Of a DNA stretch of 64,000 nucleotides, positions 63,507 through 64,000 are shown in pieces. Positions within the stretch are counted from its first letter, which is position 1; each line of letters begins with the position of its first letter. The stretch is taken from NCBI RefSeq assembly GCF_000422985.1, contig NZ_KE383967.1, positions 64,493 through 128,492 of the forward strand. Reading direction: 5' to 3'. Origin of the DNA: Erythrobacter cryptus DSM 12079. Lineage in GTDB: Bacteria; Pseudomonadota; Alphaproteobacteria; Sphingomonadales; Sphingomonadaceae. The notes beneath the pieces are model-generated. The model had not been told where the DNA came from. It searched no databases and saw only the letters and a program-made list of their open reading frames with translations. A program made the position numbers and the translations under genes.

Positions 63507-64000
63507 TCAGCCCTGCGCAGACAGCGCCACGTGGCGCTTCAGGTGGTGATCGACATTGCCGAACTCGGCATCGAAGATGGTCAGGCGCTTGAAATAGTGG
63601 CCGATGGCATATTCATCGGTCACCCCGTTGCCGCCGTGGATCTGCACCGCTTCCTGCCCGATGAGGCGTGCCGCCTGGCCCACTCCCACCTTGGCGGCCG
63701 AGACCGCCTTCTTGCGCTCGACCTCCTCGGCGCCGAGCCGCAGCGTCGCTAGATAGGTGAGCGAGACCGCGCTTTCATAGGCCGTGTACATATCGACCAT
63801 GCGGTGCTGGAGCACCTGGAAGCTGCCGATCGGCACGCCGAACTGCTTGCGCTGGCGGCTGTAATCCACCGTCATCGCATGGGCGACCTTCATCGCCCCG
63901 CAGGCCTCGGCGCACAGCGCGGCGATGGCTTCATCGGTGACCAGCTCGATGAGCGCCAGGCCCTCGCCCTCGGCCCCGATCAGCGCCTCGGCCGGCAGGC
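63507..64000 (-). CDS. acyl-CoA dehydrogenase (3' part)
   Basis: C-terminal 164 or so residues of an acyl-CoA dehydrogenase. The frame runs to the window edge, so the N-terminal part is outside. Typical end-of-family motifs are present: SRQRKQFGVPIGSFQVLQHRMVD, GQEAVQIHGGNGVTDEYAIGHYF and the final KRLTIFDAEFGN. It would use FAD and feed electrons to ETF. The reading frame is intact through the visible part. Confidence 0.92.
   Translation of the reverse strand, partial: LPAEALIGAEGEGLALIELVTDEAIAALCAEACGAMKVAHAMTVDYSRQRKQFGVPIGSFQVLQHRMVDMYTAYESAVSLTYLATLRLGAEEVERKKAVSAAKVGVGQAARLIGQEAVQIHGGNGVTDEYAIGHYFKRLTIFDAEFGNVDHHLKRHVALSAQG

Noticed and set aside
1..64000. Mobile element or recent island carrying the multiheme region
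   Set aside because: No integrase, transposase, tRNA or flanking direct repeat was seen, and base composition and codon bias of the cytochrome genes look like those of the neighbouring core genes.

Overview
GC-rich, densely packed alphaproteobacterial chromosome, most likely a sphingomonad (Sphingomonadaceae/Erythrobacteraceae). The evidence is a Zymomonas-like grouping of glucose transporter, zwf, edd and glk, a GPH-type sugar permease beside a TonB receptor and LacI regulator, a DUF1826 gene, an S46 dipeptidyl-peptidase and a FixGHIS set behind cbb3 oxidase. Genes overlap by ATGA or TGATG at many junctions. No tRNA, rRNA, CRISPR array, insertion sequence or prophage gene was seen, and no gene-free stretch exceeds 300 bases.

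Layout. (1) 1-5981: end of the cbb3 oxidase operon (ccoO 3' end, ccoQ, ccoP) and its maturation genes ccoG-H-I-S, then a small Cys-rich secreted protein. hemN-type coproporphyrinogen dehydrogenase (6006-7316) and NADP-type glutamate dehydrogenase (7446-8801) follow. (2) 8849-28658: a redox region. A TPR membrane protein diverges from a plus-strand operon encoding a flavoprotein fused to two cyclic-nucleotide-binding domains and four [4Fe-4S] clusters, a diheme b-type membrane protein, an FHA-TM-decaheme cytochrome fusion and a CpdA-like cyclic-nucleotide phosphodiesterase. A converging minus-strand operon encodes a pentaheme c554-like cytochrome, a lipoprotein with two GlcG-type domains, an outer-membrane barrel and a 1376-residue decaheme/LVIVD-repeat protein. 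(3) 25832-40493, minus strand: two-partner secretion pair (TpsB, a 2293-residue TpsA with MBG repeats), a CHAT caspase-like protein, a CHASE2 adenylate cyclase and a secreted FecR-like protein. (4) 40761-44660: a putative Fur-regulated lipoprotein diverging from a DUF1826 gene with a possible Zur site, then an S46 peptidase.

(5) 44760-55086: central carbon metabolism with glk, a divergent PEP-carboxylase-like gene, a LacI regulator, a FucP/GluP-type sugar transporter and zwf-edd-eda (Entner-Doudoroff). zwf and edd are separated by a 14-bp tandem array that reads as a chain of overlapping mini-cistrons. (6) 55114-63147: a probable sucrose locus with GH68 enzyme, ROK fructokinase, esterase, TonB receptor, GPH permease and LacI regulator, with a large inverted-repeat operator between receptor and permease. 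(7) A small hypothetical protein and the 3' part of an acyl-CoA dehydrogenase close the window.

The strongest candidate for an undescribed system is region 2 with the cyclase of region 3. A cAMP-type synthase, a hydrolase and a fused receptor lie within about 19 kb, interleaved with a chain of redox proteins running from cytosolic flavoprotein to outer membrane. This suggests a second-messenger-gated trans-envelope electron pathway. The individual domain calls are well supported; the joint function is inference.
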